64,000 bases of DNA from Pseudalgibacter ostreae (GCF_042427585.1 NZ_JBHMFC010000010.1:107567-171566), one strand, 5' to 3'; counted from the first letter of the stretch, positions 45,189 through 54,897 are shown. Made by a program: numbers and translations. The notes: generated from the sequence alone by a model not told the origin.

Positions 45189-45760
45189 TATCCTGTTTCC
45201 CTGTTATTGATTTTATCCTGCATTTTTCGAAAGGAAATAATCTCCCAGTAACGTTTGGTTTTCACCCTTATGTTGGAGACCATTTCCTTCGATTCCATTT
45301 CTTTTTGCTTTAGGATTTCAGCGCGATCGGCGTCACTCATTTTTAGGTAATCGCTGGACAATACCTGGTCAATAAAATCCATTGTTTCCAAAGAATTATC
45401 TATGATGCTGTTGAAGGATTTCGTGACCCGGTTAATCTCATCGGGTTTGATATAGGGAGAGTTTAAAATATCCTGAAGGTCATTTTGCATAACATTGATG
45501 AGCCGCTGATTGTTTTGTCCTATTTCTTGCACTGCTTTTAATTGCTTCACGACATTATTGACCTTTTCAAGGTTTTCCTTTTGGGTTTTCAGAAATTTTA
45601 CGGTCTTTACAAGATTGGAAGTCTGTTTTGCAGACTCAACAAGTGATTTTACCAAGCTTACAAAGTTGGTATTGTCATAAACGGGCATCCCTTGGCACGC
45701 AGCGCGTGTAGGCAAGAAAAGGATGATTACTGTTGCAACGATTAAAATTTTTGTCTTCAT
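45185..45760 (-). CDS. traI: Conjugal transfer protein TraI (periplasmic, coiled coil)
   Basis: A 191-residue exported protein with a signal peptide (ILIVATVIILFLPTRAACQG) and long helical coiled-coil segments (SLVESAKQTSNLVKTVKFLK). This matches the Bacteroidota TraI, which is unrelated to the F-plasmid TraI relaxase. It is probably VirB5-like. It lies 4 bp after traG. Confidence 0.82.
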   Translation of the reverse strand: MKTKILIVATVIILFLPTRAACQGMPVYDNTNFVSLVKSLVESAKQTSNLVKTVKFLKTQKENLEKVNNVVKQLKAVQEIGQNNQRLINVMQNDLQDILNSPYIKPDEINRVTKSFNSIIDNSLETMDFIDQVLSSDYLKMSDADRAEILKQKEMESKEMVSNIRVKTKRYWEIISFRKMQDKINNRETGY

Positions 45761-45764
45761 AATA

Positions 45765-48167
45765 TTATGTTTTAGCGATGAATTCTTTTATAGCCATTTC
45801 CATATCTTGTGTCTTTTTATAAATGGCCATTATAACCTCATTTTCCTGTCCATCGGTCAAGTAAGCGGCATACACTTCCTTCGGAACTTCCAGCCGGAAA
45901 ATGTTACTTTCCTTTCCAATTTTGATAAACATTTCGGTATACTTCCTTGAGCCAGAAAGGTTATTTTTAATGGATTTTAATTGGTTTAAATCGTGGCGGG
46001 AGAGGTTGAGCCGCTTGACCAGTTCGTCATAACCTTTTTCATTATTTAGGCTATAAATGACCTGTGTGTTTTCGAGAATACTTGCTGAAGTGGAATTGTT
46101 CGGAAGCTGATTAATGGATTGAAGAATGATGCCAATCGCACCATTTTGTTTTCGGATGGCTTGATAATAAAATTCCACGCTTTCCAGTACATTTTCAAAT
46201 TTCAGTTGCTTGGCAAACTCATCAAAAAGGATAATCCCTTTTTCAGCTCGATTCTTCCAAATGGTTCGTTGAATGGCAGATTTAATCAGCTTCAACATTA
46301 CGGACAGGATTTCCTTATTGTCCTTGACTTCGTCCAGTTCGAAAACTATGAGCCGTTTATCCTCAATTTTGTAGGTCTGGTCTTCGCTGATTTCAAAAAG
46401 GAAACTATATAGACCATCGCCAACATACTCTGACATTACGTGCAAAAAGCTGGTAATATTGAAGTAGTCAGGATGGATTTTAAGAGTATCAAGAAGGTCT
46501 TCCTGATTGCTTTCAATAAAGTTGTAAAAACCATCCAACGAATGATTTTCCGAAACACTATTGTAATAATGGCGTAATATCTTTTTTACGGAAACCGATT
46601 GTGCCTTGGTTACTTTCAAATCAGATGCAAACAGTTCAAACAGGAATACCGATAAATCCTCAAGGCGTTCTGGGGTCAGGTCATTTATATCGCTGATGTA
46701 AAACGGATTGATGTCCAGATTCTTTCCGCTCTCGTAGCGCAGCACGGAGTACTGTTCGGGATAAAGCTTAGCAAATTTGGTATAGGAACCACCCAAATCG
46801 ATAATGACCAAGCGCACCCCACTCTCAAAATATTGGCGCAGAATGTTATTAGCCAAAAAGGATTTTCCCTCACCGGTTGGCGCAAAAATGGCAAAGTTTC
46901 TTGCCTTGATGCGCTTTTTTTGCTCGTCCCAGACGTCTTTAAGAACAGGAATATTATGTTCCCGGTCATTGAATATAATTCCGGTGGAATCTGATTTGTA
47001 ATTACTGTTGTTAATGAACAGGCAAAGTGCGTGTTTCAGGTCCGTTACATACAAATCGTTATTGGAGAAATTAGAAGAAAAACCGCAGTAGCTGTTCAGA
47101 ATATAATTCTTCCTTTCCTCACCCCTTGGATAATAAGGAATAATGTCCAGTTCCTTAAACTCCGTTTTGATTTTAGAACTGATTCGGCTGAGATTTGCCG
47201 GATTTTTATCCCAAAAAATGATGTTTAAGTGCCCGCGTATAATCCGGGCATTGTCATCGGCATTGATCTGATCCAAGATGTGCTGGATTTTTCCAAGAAC
47301 CACTTTGTTTTGTGAGCCGAAATTAGAGCTCTTGTTCAGTTCCTCGACTTTCTTATCAAGCAACTTGCGCCATTTGTGTTTGTCATCCAGATACAAGATT
47401 TGGTTGACAATATGGTTCTCGTTTAGCGTTAGCCCTATACCATCAATAAACCCTTGATGAAATACAAAATCGTCTGAAGTGAATTTATCATTGGTTTTGC
47501 TACTCTGTACACTTTCGCCAAAGCACAGTTCGCTGTTGATGGCAAGGGCATCAAAATAATTTTCGCCTATATTGACGTTTGTCTTGTCCAGTATGATATC
47601 GGTGTCAAAACCTTCATTGAAGCCATTGAAATATCCCTTGGTTATAGTTTGAATTTCTTTAGCGTCAAGTGGGAGAAATTTCATTTTCCGACTATTATTG
47701 ATAAAGGATACTGAATCATTTACGGCGTTTATAAAACGCTTTACATTATCATCCAATTCTTGTATGATACCTTTTGAAACCTTGCGGAAAGGATTGACAT
47801 ATTTAGGATTGTTCAGTGATTTATTTTTTGTCAGCGTGAAGAAGAGATAACAGTTGTGGTCAATATACTCGCGGCCTTTGAAATGATTACTTGTGGCTTT
47901 TTCCAAAAATGTCTTATTGGGAAGCTGCTCGGAAGTATAGGACTTTTTGAGATAGACATCCTGTTTGTGAACTACTGTTCCTAAGGGTAAAGATTTCAAT
48001 GCTTGAAACCAGGCACCGTGCATATCTTCAAAGTCTTTTTCAGACAATGAATAGATTTCAGGTAGGTTTCCTTTGTAGCATAAAACCACATTACCATTGT
48101 TGGCAAATAAGATATTGCCCTGAATATCTGCAAGGGGTTGGTAGGTAGAAAGGTTAATCTTATTCAT
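45765..48167 (-). CDS. traG: Conjugative transposon ATPase TraG (VirB4-like)
   Basis: An 800-residue traffic ATPase. Walker A is FAPTGEGKSFLANNIL (about residue 440), and Walker B is KGIILFDEFAKQLKF. A long N-terminal domain precedes these, as in VirB4. It energises pilus and channel assembly. It overlaps traF by eight bases. Complete and typical in length. Confidence 0.94.
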   Translation of the reverse strand: MNKINLSTYQPLADIQGNILFANNGNVVLCYKGNLPEIYSLSEKDFEDMHGAWFQALKSLPLGTVVHKQDVYLKKSYTSEQLPNKTFLEKATSNHFKGREYIDHNCYLFFTLTKNKSLNNPKYVNPFRKVSKGIIQELDDNVKRFINAVNDSVSFINNSRKMKFLPLDAKEIQTITKGYFNGFNEGFDTDIILDKTNVNIGENYFDALAINSELCFGESVQSSKTNDKFTSDDFVFHQGFIDGIGLTLNENHIVNQILYLDDKHKWRKLLDKKVEELNKSSNFGSQNKVVLGKIQHILDQINADDNARIIRGHLNIIFWDKNPANLSRISSKIKTEFKELDIIPYYPRGEERKNYILNSYCGFSSNFSNNDLYVTDLKHALCLFINNSNYKSDSTGIIFNDREHNIPVLKDVWDEQKKRIKARNFAIFAPTGEGKSFLANNILRQYFESGVRLVIIDLGGSYTKFAKLYPEQYSVLRYESGKNLDINPFYISDINDLTPERLEDLSVFLFELFASDLKVTKAQSVSVKKILRHYYNSVSENHSLDGFYNFIESNQEDLLDTLKIHPDYFNITSFLHVMSEYVGDGLYSFLFEISEDQTYKIEDKRLIVFELDEVKDNKEILSVMLKLIKSAIQRTIWKNRAEKGIILFDEFAKQLKFENVLESVEFYYQAIRKQNGAIGIILQSINQLPNNSTSASILENTQVIYSLNNEKGYDELVKRLNLSRHDLNQLKSIKNNLSGSRKYTEMFIKIGKESNIFRLEVPKEVYAAYLTDGQENEVIMAIYKKTQDMEMAIKEFIAKT

Positions 48168-48438
48168 AATCTAGACCGGAATTTCGTTTGTTACTGATGC
48201 TTTTTGGGAAGGTTTTTGTCACTTGGAATAGCTGCGAATTGCTTGTAATTCGGGTCAGGGCGATATATAAGACTGAATTAAGAACAAATCCGCCAATGAT
48301 CACTCCAAAACTGAACGAGAAGATAATTACCAATAAAGAAGCAATGATGGAAATCATCATCACTGCAAAGAGGGAAATGGGCAATCCAAAGATGACTGCC
48401 CTTTTTCTGATGTTTTTATAGACCTCGAACCTCTTCAT
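48160..48438 (-). CDS. traF: Conjugative transposon protein TraF (DUF4133)
   Basis: A 92-residue membrane protein with two hydrophobic helices (about residues 14-33 and 36-60), a VirB3-like topology. The N-terminus VYKNIRKRAVIFGLP fits DUF4133. It overlaps traG, and its start overlaps the traE stop by one base. Confidence 0.9.
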   Translation of the reverse strand: MKRFEVYKNIRKRAVIFGLPISLFAVMMISIIASLLVIIFSFSFGVIIGGFVLNSVLYIALTRITSNSQLFQVTKTFPKSISNKRNSGLDYE

Positions 48439-48725
48439 TATACTACGATTGAGATTAGATAGGTAAAAATTCCTACGACCGCGCCCGCAATTAATACGAA
48501 GACAAGCACACGGGTAATCCCTTTTTTTAGGTCTGCATTTTCTCCAAAAAAATGCCCGGCATTAAATAAGAAACCTACAAGAAAAATAACCCCGAGAAGG
48601 ATGGGGAAAATGGTTCTAATGGTATTCGAAACATCATCAACAGAATCTTCAATTCCCCCAATTTGAGCAAAAAGAGAACTTGAGAGAAGCGAAAGACAGG
48701 TCGCTAGGTAAATTGATTTTTTCAT
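48438..48725 (-). CDS. traE: Conjugative transposon protein TraE (DUF4134)
   Basis: A 95-residue protein with a cleavable signal (YLATCLSLLSSSLFAQ) and two transmembrane helices, a VirB2-pilin-like plan. The mature start IGGIEDSVDDVSNTIRTIFP is typical of DUF4134. It is the first gene of the tra operon, which runs to 41524. Confidence 0.9.
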   Translation of the reverse strand: MKKSIYLATCLSLLSSSLFAQIGGIEDSVDDVSNTIRTIFPILLGVIFLVGFLFNAGHFFGENADLKKGITRVLVFVLIAGAVVGIFTYLISIVV

Positions 48726-48914
48726 AACGGAACGGTTTAAATTTTTGATTCGTTTTTGTTATTAGAAAAGTACATATATTTGTTTTTAAATAACTGTAAA
48801 TCAGATAATTGTGAATAAAATATTATTTGGTTTCATTTGGATTTCGATACTGTTATTTAATATCAAATTCTATGAAATTTGGAAGAGAGGTTGTTAATAA
48901 CTCAAAAAGTTAAA
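48726..48914. promoter_or_regulatory. Divergent control region of the tra operon and amidase
   Basis: 189 bp of AT-rich DNA between traE (minus) and the amidase (plus). A weak box TACTTTTC stands on the traE side. No perfect TAnnTTTG with TTG was found, which fits activator- or RNA-dependent control. Nothing else is visible. Confidence 0.35.
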
Positions 48915-49568
48915 ATGAAAAAAGTGCTTAAAAACGTCAGTTTTGTGATTTTGCTACTGAAAATGTGCATCTTTTTTGGGCAGGAATCGCCAACAAGAAA
49001 ACGAATTGTTATTGATGTTGGACACGGTGGAAAAGATTCCGGTGCCATCGGAATAAATGGCATTAAAGAAAAGGATGTTGCGTTGAATATTGGTTTGGAA
49101 ATTATAATGCTTAACGCAAAATCAGAAACACCATTGGATATTTACTTAACCCGTTATAGTGACACGCTAATTTCCTTATCGGATAGGACTAAGCTTGCCC
49201 AAACCCTTAAAGCAGGTTTGTTTGTGTCTCTGCATTGTAATCATTCTCATAATCCGAATGCAAGAGGGGTTGAAATTTATGTGGCCAGCATTATATCAAA
49301 GTATTCCGAAAATTCTACTTGGTTTGCCTATCAATTACAGAACCAGTTTAAAAAGAAATTAGGGTTTGAAAGTAGAGGTGTGAAGTTTGCCGATTTTCAG
49401 GTGTTGCGGGAAACAGTTGATTATTGCCCTTCCGTGCTTTTAGAATTGGGATTTTTGAGCAATTGGGATGAAGCTGATTATTTTTTTAAACCTAAAAATT
49501 TTCAATTAATTGCGTTTGCTATTTTAATGGAAATAATTAATTGTGCACGTTATGACAGGTTTTTTTAA
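48915..49568 (+). CDS. N-acetylmuramoyl-L-alanine amidase (Amidase_3), exported
   Basis: A 217-residue zinc amidase that cuts the peptide from glycan strands. The zinc ligands are visible: His and Glu in IDVGHGGKDSGAIGINGIKE, His in SLHCNHSHN, and the catalytic Glu in VLLELGFLSN. The signal sequence (SFVILLLKMCIFFGQ) follows the ATG at 48915, which is preferred over 48879. It lies beside the tra operon, suggesting wall opening for the mating pore. Its 3' end overlaps a 30-codon peptide gene. Confidence 0.9.
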   Translation: MKKVLKNVSFVILLLKMCIFFGQESPTRKRIVIDVGHGGKDSGAIGINGIKEKDVALNIGLEIIMLNAKSETPLDIYLTRYSDTLISLSDRTKLAQTLKAGLFVSLHCNHSHNPNARGVEIYVASIISKYSENSTWFAYQLQNQFKKKLGFESRGVKFADFQVLRETVDYCPSVLLELGFLSNWDEADYFFKPKNFQLIAFAILMEIINCARYDRFF

Positions 49569-49644
49569 AGAATTAATCAAGATTTTGAAAGATGTTTTAT
49601 TATCTATTTTGAAGGAAATCAGACTTTTATTAAAATTAATATAA
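49552..49644 (+). CDS. 30-residue amphipathic helical peptide overlapping the amidase gene
   Basis: The ATG lies inside the last codons of the amidase gene (17-bp overlap, different frame), suggesting translational coupling. The peptide (MTGFFKELIKILKDVLL, then SILKEIRLLLKLI) alternates charged and hydrophobic residues every three to four positions. It would form one amphipathic helix like phenol-soluble modulins, small toxins or minimal holins. It is too short for standard gene callers. A chance frame cannot be excluded, but the periodicity is striking. Confidence 0.5.
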   Translation: MTGFFKELIKILKDVLLSILKEIRLLLKLI

Positions 49645-49692
49645 TAAATTCACAGACTTTATTATATTGTTTTGAATTTTGAATAATATCTT

Positions 49693-52600
49693 ATGAAGAT
49701 AATTTTACCTGATTTGGTAACTACTAGAAAAGTAGGAAGCAGAACAAAAAAAAATATAATTAAACATTTAGTATCTGCAGGAGAAGAACTAAATGTAACT
49801 CCCATCAGGCAATCAAAATCTTCATTTGAATTTAAAGATTCTTTCGGAAATATATACTACGCTACTGAAGACAAAAAGGGCATTCCTGTAAAATTTGAGT
49901 ATGTAGTTCTATATGAAAAAATAAAACCCAATGGATTTAGAATTACCAGCTGGTTAAAACACCCATTGCTCAGAAGATATAAGCCCAGTGAAATTGTTGA
50001 GTCTTGGAAGGGTGAATTCAGATTTAAAAAGGAAAATATTCTAAAAGGGCTGCTAGGTCTTAGAACCCCTCAAATAGGAGCGATTCATACTTTACTAGGG
50101 CATTTAACTAATGCAAAGGAAATTGCAACCATAGTTTTGCCAACTGGTACTGGTAAGACAGAAACAATGTTGTCCTTATTAGCTGCAAATCCGTGTAATA
50201 AATTACTTGTTACTGTACCTTCTGATTCTTTAAGGACTCAACTTGCAAATAAGTTTTTTGATTTTGGCTTGCTTAAAGTAAAGGATAAGGAAGGAAACTG
50301 TATTCTTGGTGAAAAAGCTCAAAACCCAATAATAGGTATACTTAATACAGGTTTTAAAACTGAGAGAGAAGCCAGGGAGTTCTTTGATGAGTGTAATGTC
50401 ATAATATCAACAATGAACCTCGTATCTCGTGCTTCCCCGAGTGAAATAGAGATTATGGCAGAAATCTTTTCACATCTTTTTGTAGATGAAGCACATCACT
50501 CAAAAGCTGGTAACTGGGGTAAGTTTATAAGGTCATTTGACAAAGGTAAGGTAATTCAGTTCACTGCTACGCCTTACAGGAATGACGGTAAAATGCTCGA
50601 TGGGAGAATTATATACAACTTTACATTACAAGAAGCTCAAGAACAAGGATATTTCAAAGAAATTGATTTCCTTCCAATTCGAGAATATGATAAGAAACTT
50701 GCAGATGTAAAAATAGCAGAGACTGCTGTTAAAAAGCTGAGAGAGGATATTTCCGATGATAAAGATCATATTTTAATGGCACGTTGCGAAAATCATCCAA
50801 GAGCAGATGAGGTATTTGAAATTTATAAGCAATACCAAGATTTAAAACCAGTATTAATACATTCAGATATAAAAAATAAAAAACAAGTAAAGGAAAGCAT
50901 TACTAAAGGAAAACATAGAATAATTGTTTGTGTAGATATGCTCGGAGAGGGTTTTGATCTGCCAGAATTGAAAATTGCTGCTTTCCACGATATAAGGAAA
51001 AGCTTACCGATAACGCTTCAATTTGCTGGGCGTTTTACCAGAACTAGTAGGGATTCAAAGTTGGGTAAAGCTAGTTTTGTAGCAAATCTCCATCAGCCAA
51101 ATATTGATGATGAAATAGGTCTCTTATATGTTAAACAATCTAACTGGAACACAATTTTACCAACACTTAGTCTTAAAGCTACTCAAGAGCAAATAGACCT
51201 GCAAGATTTTCTTTCTGGTTTTAACAGAATAGATGAGTCTCATATTCCATTTCAGGAAATACGTCCAGCGTTTAGTGCTGTAGCTTATCAAAACAAAACA
51301 CAAGAATGGTACCCAACAAATTTTAAAGAAGGCATAAAAGGTTATGAAAATTATGACCACAAGTATTATTCTGTAAATTCTTCAGAGCAAACTTTAGTTG
51401 TTTTTTTAGGGAATAAGAAAAAGGTTGATTGGGGAAATTTCAAAGATGTATATGATATTGTTTGGAACATTTTTATAGTGTACTGGGAGCAAAAAAATAA
51501 TATTTTGTTTATTCACTCGTCGGAAAAAGGAAGTGAATTCAAGGAATTGGCAAAAGCGATTGTTGGAAAAGATGCCACACTCATTAAAGATGAAAATGTT
51601 TTTAGGTCATTTTATAAAGTAGAGAGAGTAAAACTCTATAATGTAGGTTTGAGGAAGGGACTTGGCAGAAACATAACTTTTCAGTCATATTATGGCAAAG
51701 GAGTTCAAGAAGCACTTTCTTTAGCTGAAGAAAAATCTGGAATTAGTAATAACGTATTTGGGGTTGGTTTTGAGGAGGGTGAAATAACCTCAATAGGATG
51801 TTCAAGAAAAGGAAGAATATGGTCTTACTCTAGGGGTACTATAAATGAGTTCATTAACTGGTGTGATTCTATAAGTGAAAAACTTTCTAATAAAGAGATT
51901 GACCCAAATAAGATTCTTCTTGAAAATTCCATTAAGCCCACTCGGGTATCTAGTCGTCCAAATTTATACCCACTAACTGTTGATTGGCATCCTACTGTTT
52001 ATAAAGAAACGGAGGATAGCTATATTTTCAGGTCTAATGGAAAAGATTATGATTTATCAAATTCTGAGCTTAATATTAAAAATCCTGATTTTAATAGTCT
52101 GTTAGAATTCACTTTTGATACTGATGATTTTAAGGTAAGTTTCACTTTGGAATTATCGAAAATAGGTCAAGGTGAGCAAACTCAATTTGACTATAAAATT
52201 ACAAGAAAGACAACCAAAGTAGTAAATGTAATCAAAGGGGCAACGACAAAAACTTTGGAAGAATTTTTAAATGAGAATCCACCATTGATATGGTTTGCAG
52301 ATGGCTCTTATCTTCAAGGTAATGACTTCGTAAATTTCAATGAAGAAATTTTACTCTACCCTAAAGAAAGAATAGAAGCTTTTGAATGGAAAAATGTTGA
52401 TCTAAGTCAAGAGTCGGAAAGATTTGCAAATATTAGAAAAACCTCCATACAGTATTGCTTTTTCGAGCATTTACTTACAAAAGAGTACAGTATACTTTTT
52501 AATGATGATGACAGTGGTGAAATTGCAGATATAATTGCCATAAACGATTTTGAGCAAATGATTGAGATTGAACTTTATCATTTGAAATATGCTTTAGAGG

Positions 52601-52947
52601 GCAAAGTGTCTGGTCAAATCAAAAATTTTTATGAGGTTTGTGGTCAAGCACAAAAATCTCTAATATGGAAGTATAAAGAGGGTGCAGAATTCATAAATCA
52701 TTTGATTAGAAGAGAATGGAAAAAGAGAAAAGTTAATCAAACAAGATTAAGAAAAGGGACAATTGATGATTTGGAATATTTACTTGGCGCAGTAAAAATG
52801 ACTAAGCAAGTGAAGTTTAAAATTTATATTGTTCAACCTGGGGTTTCAAAGGAAACTATAACCGATGATATCTTACAGCTTTTAGGTGTCACCGCTAATC
52901 ATATTAAAAAACAGGGTAATATAGAACTTAATATTATTACTAGTTGA
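49693..52947 (+). CDS. Large SF2 (DEAD/DEAH) helicase with possible nuclease-like C-terminus
   Basis: A 1084-residue protein. SF2 motifs: Walker A VLPTGTGKTE (residues 148-157), DEAH in FVDEAHHSK (265-268), TAT in FTATPYRND, and a helicase C-domain with QFAGRFTRTSR. A long unassigned middle follows. Near the C-terminus GEIADIIAI...QMIEIELYH has the shape of a PD-(D/E)xK site without the lysine. It resembles type III Res-like or stand-alone defence helicases. It is placed alone between the amidase and DnaC-like genes. The function is inferred. Confidence 0.85.
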   Translation: MKIILPDLVTTRKVGSRTKKNIIKHLVSAGEELNVTPIRQSKSSFEFKDSFGNIYYATEDKKGIPVKFEYVVLYEKIKPNGFRITSWLKHPLLRRYKPSEIVESWKGEFRFKKENILKGLLGLRTPQIGAIHTLLGHLTNAKEIATIVLPTGTGKTETMLSLLAANPCNKLLVTVPSDSLRTQLANKFFDFGLLKVKDKEGNCILGEKAQNPIIGILNTGFKTEREAREFFDECNVIISTMNLVSRASPSEIEIMAEIFSHLFVDEAHHSKAGNWGKFIRSFDKGKVIQFTATPYRNDGKMLDGRIIYNFTLQEAQEQGYFKEIDFLPIREYDKKLADVKIAETAVKKLREDISDDKDHILMARCENHPRADEVFEIYKQYQDLKPVLIHSDIKNKKQVKESITKGKHRIIVCVDMLGEGFDLPELKIAAFHDIRKSLPITLQFAGRFTRTSRDSKLGKASFVANLHQPNIDDEIGLLYVKQSNWNTILPTLSLKATQEQIDLQDFLSGFNRIDESHIPFQEIRPAFSAVAYQNKTQEWYPTNFKEGIKGYENYDHKYYSVNSSEQTLVVFLGNKKKVDWGNFKDVYDIVWNIFIVYWEQKNNILFIHSSEKGSEFKELAKAIVGKDATLIKDENVFRSFYKVERVKLYNVGLRKGLGRNITFQSYYGKGVQEALSLAEEKSGISNNVFGVGFEEGEITSIGCSRKGRIWSYSRGTINEFINWCDSISEKLSNKEIDPNKILLENSIKPTRVSSRPNLYPLTVDWHPTVYKETEDSYIFRSNGKDYDLSNSELNIKNPDFNSLLEFTFDTDDFKVSFTLELSKIGQGEQTQFDYKITRKTTKVVNVIKGATTKTLEEFLNENPPLIWFADGSYLQGNDFVNFNEEILLYPKERIEAFEWKNVDLSQESERFANIRKTSIQYCFFEHLLTKEYSILFNDDDSGEIADIIAINDFEQMIEIELYHLKYALEGKVSGQIKNFYEVCGQAQKSLIWKYKEGAEFINHLIRREWKKRKVNQTRLRKGTIDDLEYLLGAVKMTKQVKFKIYIVQPGVSKETITDDILQLLGVTANHIKKQGNIELNIITS

Positions 52948-52964
52948 TGAGTCGAAATTTCAAA

Positions 52965-53627
52965 TTATTTCCTCTTATCACCAGCTCGCTTATCAAAAGC
53001 AATCAAATTGAATAGTTCGCGCATTCGGCTTCGCACCCGATTGCCGTAGCGTTCTTCAAGTTCATCAGCATTTAGATTTGTTGTGGCGTGAGTTTTGATT
53101 TTATGTTTGGTTTGCAAATACAAATCATAACGAGATAAAAGAACTTCGCCCATAACGTTTAAATCTTTTCCGTAAAACCTACCGGCGGGTTCAACTCCCA
53201 AGTCGTCGAAACAGAAAAATTTCGTATTACCGTATTCTTCGATAGTTTTAAAACCTAAATGATTGAAGCTAAAACTTACATTCCGGCAAGGAATCATTTC
53301 ATAGGGTCGCTGGAAAGGAACTAAATGGCGAAGGAGTTTCATCAAACTGGTTTTTCCGCAGCCAACAGGTCCTGAAAGCAAAATTCCTTTGTCAATATTA
53401 ATACCGTATTTTTTGCAGTTCTCTCTGTCTTTAATAAAGTAAGAACAGAGTTTCATCAGAATATCTTTGTCTTCATCATAAATCTTGAATTTCTGACCAA
53501 AAAGCAGTTTACCCTTGGCATTCAGATATATCAAGATTTTCGGAAAATCGTAATGCACGCATTTTCCGTCAAATTTCCCGAGTGAATATTCCACGCCACC
53601 TTCGGTAATTTTAGAGGGGTTGTCCAT
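52965..53627 (-). CDS. DnaC/IstB-like AAA+ ATPase
   Basis: A 220-residue ATPase with Walker A LLSGPVGCGKTS, Walker B KFFCFDDLGVEP and the arginine-rich tail ERYGNRVRSRMREL. Related proteins load replicative helicase. The ATG at 53627 (MDNPSKITEGG) is preferred over 53705, which would extend through a basic stretch inside the upstream gene. It overlaps the upstream stop by 17 bp. Probably ICE replication or maintenance. Confidence 0.85.
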   Translation of the reverse strand: MDNPSKITEGGVEYSLGKFDGKCVHYDFPKILIYLNAKGKLLFGQKFKIYDEDKDILMKLCSYFIKDRENCKKYGINIDKGILLSGPVGCGKTSLMKLLRHLVPFQRPYEMIPCRNVSFSFNHLGFKTIEEYGNTKFFCFDDLGVEPAGRFYGKDLNVMGEVLLSRYDLYLQTKHKIKTHATTNLNADELEERYGNRVRSRMRELFNLIAFDKRAGDKRK

Positions 53628-54330
53628 AATCCTTACTTTTAGTAGTTCGCAGGTTGTTCCGATTCTGGGACCCTTCCTTTTTGTTTGGTGTTTTTTCTTC
53701 GGCAAACAATTCGGTTCTAGCCATCCAATTTTTGGCTAAAGCCTGCCAATCCCGAATTGGTTTTCCGTCACTTGTTTTCCAATAGTTGGCTTCATAATGC
53801 GCAAAGAATTTTTTTCCTTCATCAGCATTAAAACTTTTTTCAATAAAAAAATCTAAAACGGCCTGCCTGCCCTTTGGCTGTTTATTAGTGTTTACCTGTT
53901 TGGTATTGTTTATATTAGATACCAATGCTTGTCCACTCACGGGACGGTGCTTGTACACTACTGGTTCACGTATAGGACGGTACTGTTCCGCCAGCTGTTC
54001 TAATTCGGGATTGTAGTGTCCCATAACCGGTTCATCGCTTGTCCCGATTATGGACATCTTAATTTTACTCCCTTTGTAGGGATTGTTCGATGGAAAGTAG
54101 GTAAGGTAATTCCACGAGTCAAGGTCAGTTACGCAACGATGATAAGTAGATTTCGAACCAATCTTGGCCGCGCGCATCAAATCCCTGCGGTTCACGAAAA
54201 ACTCATCTGCAAAACGGCTGCTGTTCCATTCCTGAAACAAGGCCATATAAAGGCTGATGTGAGTAGGATTTAAACGGTCATCAAAATAGAACGTTTCAAA
54301 AGCCGAATTCAATAGCTTGATGTAGTTCAT
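53611..54330 (-). CDS. Replication-initiation-type protein, DnaD/HTH-like
   Basis: A 239-residue protein with an N-terminal winged-helix region (LNPTHISLYMALFQEWN, then FVNRRDLMRAAKIGSKSTYHR) and a DnaD-like C-terminal helical domain (AVLDFFIEKSFNADEGKKFF). Partnered with the DnaC-like ATPase, it probably recruits the replication machinery to the circular ICE. A GTG at 54333 directly precedes the ATG chosen. It begins 3 bp after the HTH gene stop. Confidence 0.7.
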   Translation of the reverse strand: MNYIKLLNSAFETFYFDDRLNPTHISLYMALFQEWNSSRFADEFFVNRRDLMRAAKIGSKSTYHRCVTDLDSWNYLTYFPSNNPYKGSKIKMSIIGTSDEPVMGHYNPELEQLAEQYRPIREPVVYKHRPVSGQALVSNINNTKQVNTNKQPKGRQAVLDFFIEKSFNADEGKKFFAHYEANYWKTSDGKPIRDWQALAKNWMARTELFAEEKTPNKKEGSQNRNNLRTTKSKDYGQPL

Positions 54331-54333
54331 CAC

Positions 54334-54618
54334 TTATGAATTTAAATCTTGCTGTACACGATTGGCATCCATAACATTTTGAATCTCTTCCACATCATAA
54401 TAAATAATGCCGCCTACCTTGGTGTAGGGTAGGGTGCCATTAATCCGTAAATTTTGAAGTGTTCCTGGACTTATTTGGAGTAGATCCATAACTTCAGAGG
54501 ATTTAAGATACCTCTTGATTTTTCCAGAAGATTGTTTGGTTAGAAGATTTTTGATTTCATCGAGCAATTCCATTTTAAATTCTCGAAGATCGTCTGTGGT
54601 GATAATACTTGTTGGCAT
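54334..54618 (-). CDS. Excisionase-like helix-turn-helix protein (MerR/Xis type)
   Basis: A 94-residue protein. The HTH_17 motif reads YLKSSEVMDLLQISPGTLQN, then TLPYTKVGGIIYYDVEEI. Such proteins act as excisionases or regulators in Bacteroidota ICEs. It is the first gene of the three-gene unit with the DnaD-like and DnaC-like genes. Confidence 0.85.
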   Translation of the reverse strand: MPTSIITTDDLREFKMELLDEIKNLLTKQSSGKIKRYLKSSEVMDLLQISPGTLQNLRINGTLPYTKVGGIIYYDVEEIQNVMDANRVQQDLNS

Positions 54619-54729
54619 AATAGAACGATTTATGGAAAAGCCTCAATATATTAAGTAGTAGACTTTTACCTGATTTAACTTTCGTTCTACGAATTTGAAG
54701 AGTTTTATTGGGTTTTATTCACAAGTCGA

Positions 54730-54742
54730 ACCCAAGTTGGGT
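54730..54742. repeat. Palindrome ACCCAA-G-TTGGGT
   Basis: A 13-bp palindrome in the gap between the HTH gene and rteC. It shares the core acccaagtt with the hairpin at 54844-54871, about 100 bp away. It may be an operator. Apart from these two elements, 54619-54897 shows nothing. Confidence 0.45.
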
Positions 54743-54843
54743 GAAGATTTAACATTCTATTATTTAGCGTTTTTTGAGATAATTTAATTGATTAAAAGCT
54801 AATTCCATTATACAAAATGGGCTTAAATTTACTTTTAAAAGAA

Positions 54844-54871
54844 ACACCCAAGTTGGTTGTAACTTGGGTGT
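54844..54871 (-). terminator. Hairpin after rteC
   Basis: Stem ACACCCAAGTT (54844-54854) and AACTTGGGTGT (54861-54871), 6-nt loop. It begins 26 bp past the rteC stop on the minus strand and is followed by T-rich sequence (TTTCTTTTAAAAG). Likely terminator. Confidence 0.65.
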
Positions 54872-54897
54872 CTATTCTGTGGATGATTGCTTTTAAT

